Origin: CAZJGG01 sp964545475
GTDB taxonomy: Bacteria; Bacillota; Clostridia; Lachnospirales; JAISER01
DNA: 14,136 bases
NCBI GenBank assembly: GCA_964545475.1
Contig: CAZJGG010000072.1
Location: 1 to 14,136 of the forward strand
Reading direction: 5' to 3'
The notes beneath the pieces were generated by a model. That model was not told the DNA's origin and made no database searches. It was given only the letters and a program-made list of their open reading frames with translations. Position numbers and translations under genes: made by a program. Position 1 is the first letter of the stretch. Every line of letters begins with the position of its first letter. Shown piece by piece: positions 13,605-14,136 of this stretch.

Positions 13605-14078
13605 TTAATTATTTGTTAGAATGTAATCAAGTTGTTCATATGCATAGCGAATTTGCTCTTCATCATACCATGGTTTTTTATTTAAAATATCATTAACAAT
13701 TGTTTGCAAGTCATCTCTATTCTGAAATCTTAGATAATGTACAGAAGCTAGTAGCTCTTTCCAGCTTAGTAAGTTTATACTTTTACATCTTGTACTTTCA
13801 ATATTATTAACTAATCTCCTTAATCGTTCATCGGCTCTATCTGTTAAATTTAAATTGCTGTATAATGAGCTATGGCTAATATTAAATAGTAAATCTGTAA
13901 GTCTCGGACAGTACGGTCCTCGTATATACCAATTATAGCGAAATCCTAAATCTAAACCAGCCTCTTGTGCTAAATATATTGATTTCTGTACATCTAATCT
14001 GTTTTCAAACGTATTATTATTAATTTCTACTCCCATACATTCTAGTATCTTAACAACTGAAATTTCAAGATTGTTCAT
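13605..14078 (-). CDS. Small protein resembling YwgA/phage-associated proteins; function unknown
   Basis: A 157-aa protein with the pattern LDVQKSIYLAQ (28-38), then GFRYNWYIRGPYCPRLTDLL (45-64), then ELLASVHYL (108-116). This layout (a QK-x2-YL helix, a Y-x-W/Y-x-RGPY-x-P-x-L element and a mid-protein LLAS-hydrophobic helix) resembles the YwgA group and, more distantly, the Panacea/DUF4065 proteins that are often antitoxins or phage-related. The assignment rests on motif memory and is uncertain. No signal peptide or membrane segment is seen. The start has GAGGAG about 9 nt upstream; a TATTAT -10 candidate lies just before it, without a clear -35. It is oriented against its neighbours and appears to be a single-gene unit, which fits an accessory gene. 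Confidence 0.6.
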   Translation of the reverse strand: MNNLEISVVKILECMGVEINNNTFENRLDVQKSIYLAQEAGLDLGFRYNWYIRGPYCPRLTDLLFNISHSSLYSNLNLTDRADERLRRLVNNIESTRCKSINLLSWKELLASVHYLRFQNRDDLQTIVNDILNKKPWYDEEQIRYAYEQLDYILTNN

Positions 14079-14136
14079 GCTTTACACTCCTCGTATAATA
14101 TGTTTTGTTAGACAAATTAGTTAGGGTATCTAGTCA

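Overview
The window reads as chromosomal DNA of a low-GC Gram-positive anaerobe, most likely one of the Clostridia. Sampled 60-base lines are mostly about 30-42% GC, most genes have strong Shine-Dalgarno sites (AAGGAGG type), and the gene families (Clostridia-type PurB, a DUF362-ferredoxin protein, TrhA/hemolysin III, a COG1237 MBL-fold protein) fit that group. The species cannot be named from this sequence. No tRNA, rRNA, CRISPR array, transposase or phage structural gene was seen.

Left part, minus strand (about 4134 down to 1). A promoter at 4106-4134 fires leftward into a probable five-gene run: an MNT nucleotidyltransferase and a HEPN protein that overlap by 13 nt (a toxin-antitoxin-like pair), then tyrS (tyrosyl-tRNA synthetase), an extended-SDR sugar epimerase/dehydratase-like protein, and a DEAD-box RNA helicase. 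At the extreme left edge a second minus-strand promoter (2-30) fires out of the window.

Middle, plus strand (4098-7518). A promoter that overlaps the leftward one drives a DUF362 protein with a C-terminal 2x[4Fe-4S] ferredoxin domain. It is followed closely by an unrecognised membrane-anchored protein whose stop codon lies against a short palindrome. A weak terminator, trhA (hemolysin III/PAQR-like membrane protein) and then a separately promoted gene for a small HPr-like protein follow. The HPr-like protein keeps the Ser46-type motif but lacks the His15 site. Its mRNA leader can fold into two adjacent hairpins, and its stop codon is embedded in a large nested inverted repeat that precedes a good intrinsic terminator.

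Right part, plus strand (7562-12707). A compact operon purB-purA-dapF-guaA: adenylosuccinate lyase and synthetase (AMP branch), diaminopimelate epimerase (lysine/peptidoglycan) and GMP synthase (GMP branch), closed by a strong terminator. PurA is of a variant type in its IMP-binding loop. The last third of guaA is clearly richer in GC than the rest of the window.

Right edge. An MBL-fold hydrolase (plus) and a small protein resembling the YwgA/phage-associated type (minus) converge on a hairpin with A- and T-tracts on both sides, a probable bidirectional terminator.

The most unusual material is not an obvious new enzyme system. It is the regulatory and repeat structure around the HPr-like gene, the MNT/HEPN pair placed ahead of tyrS, and repeats that begin exactly at stop codons.
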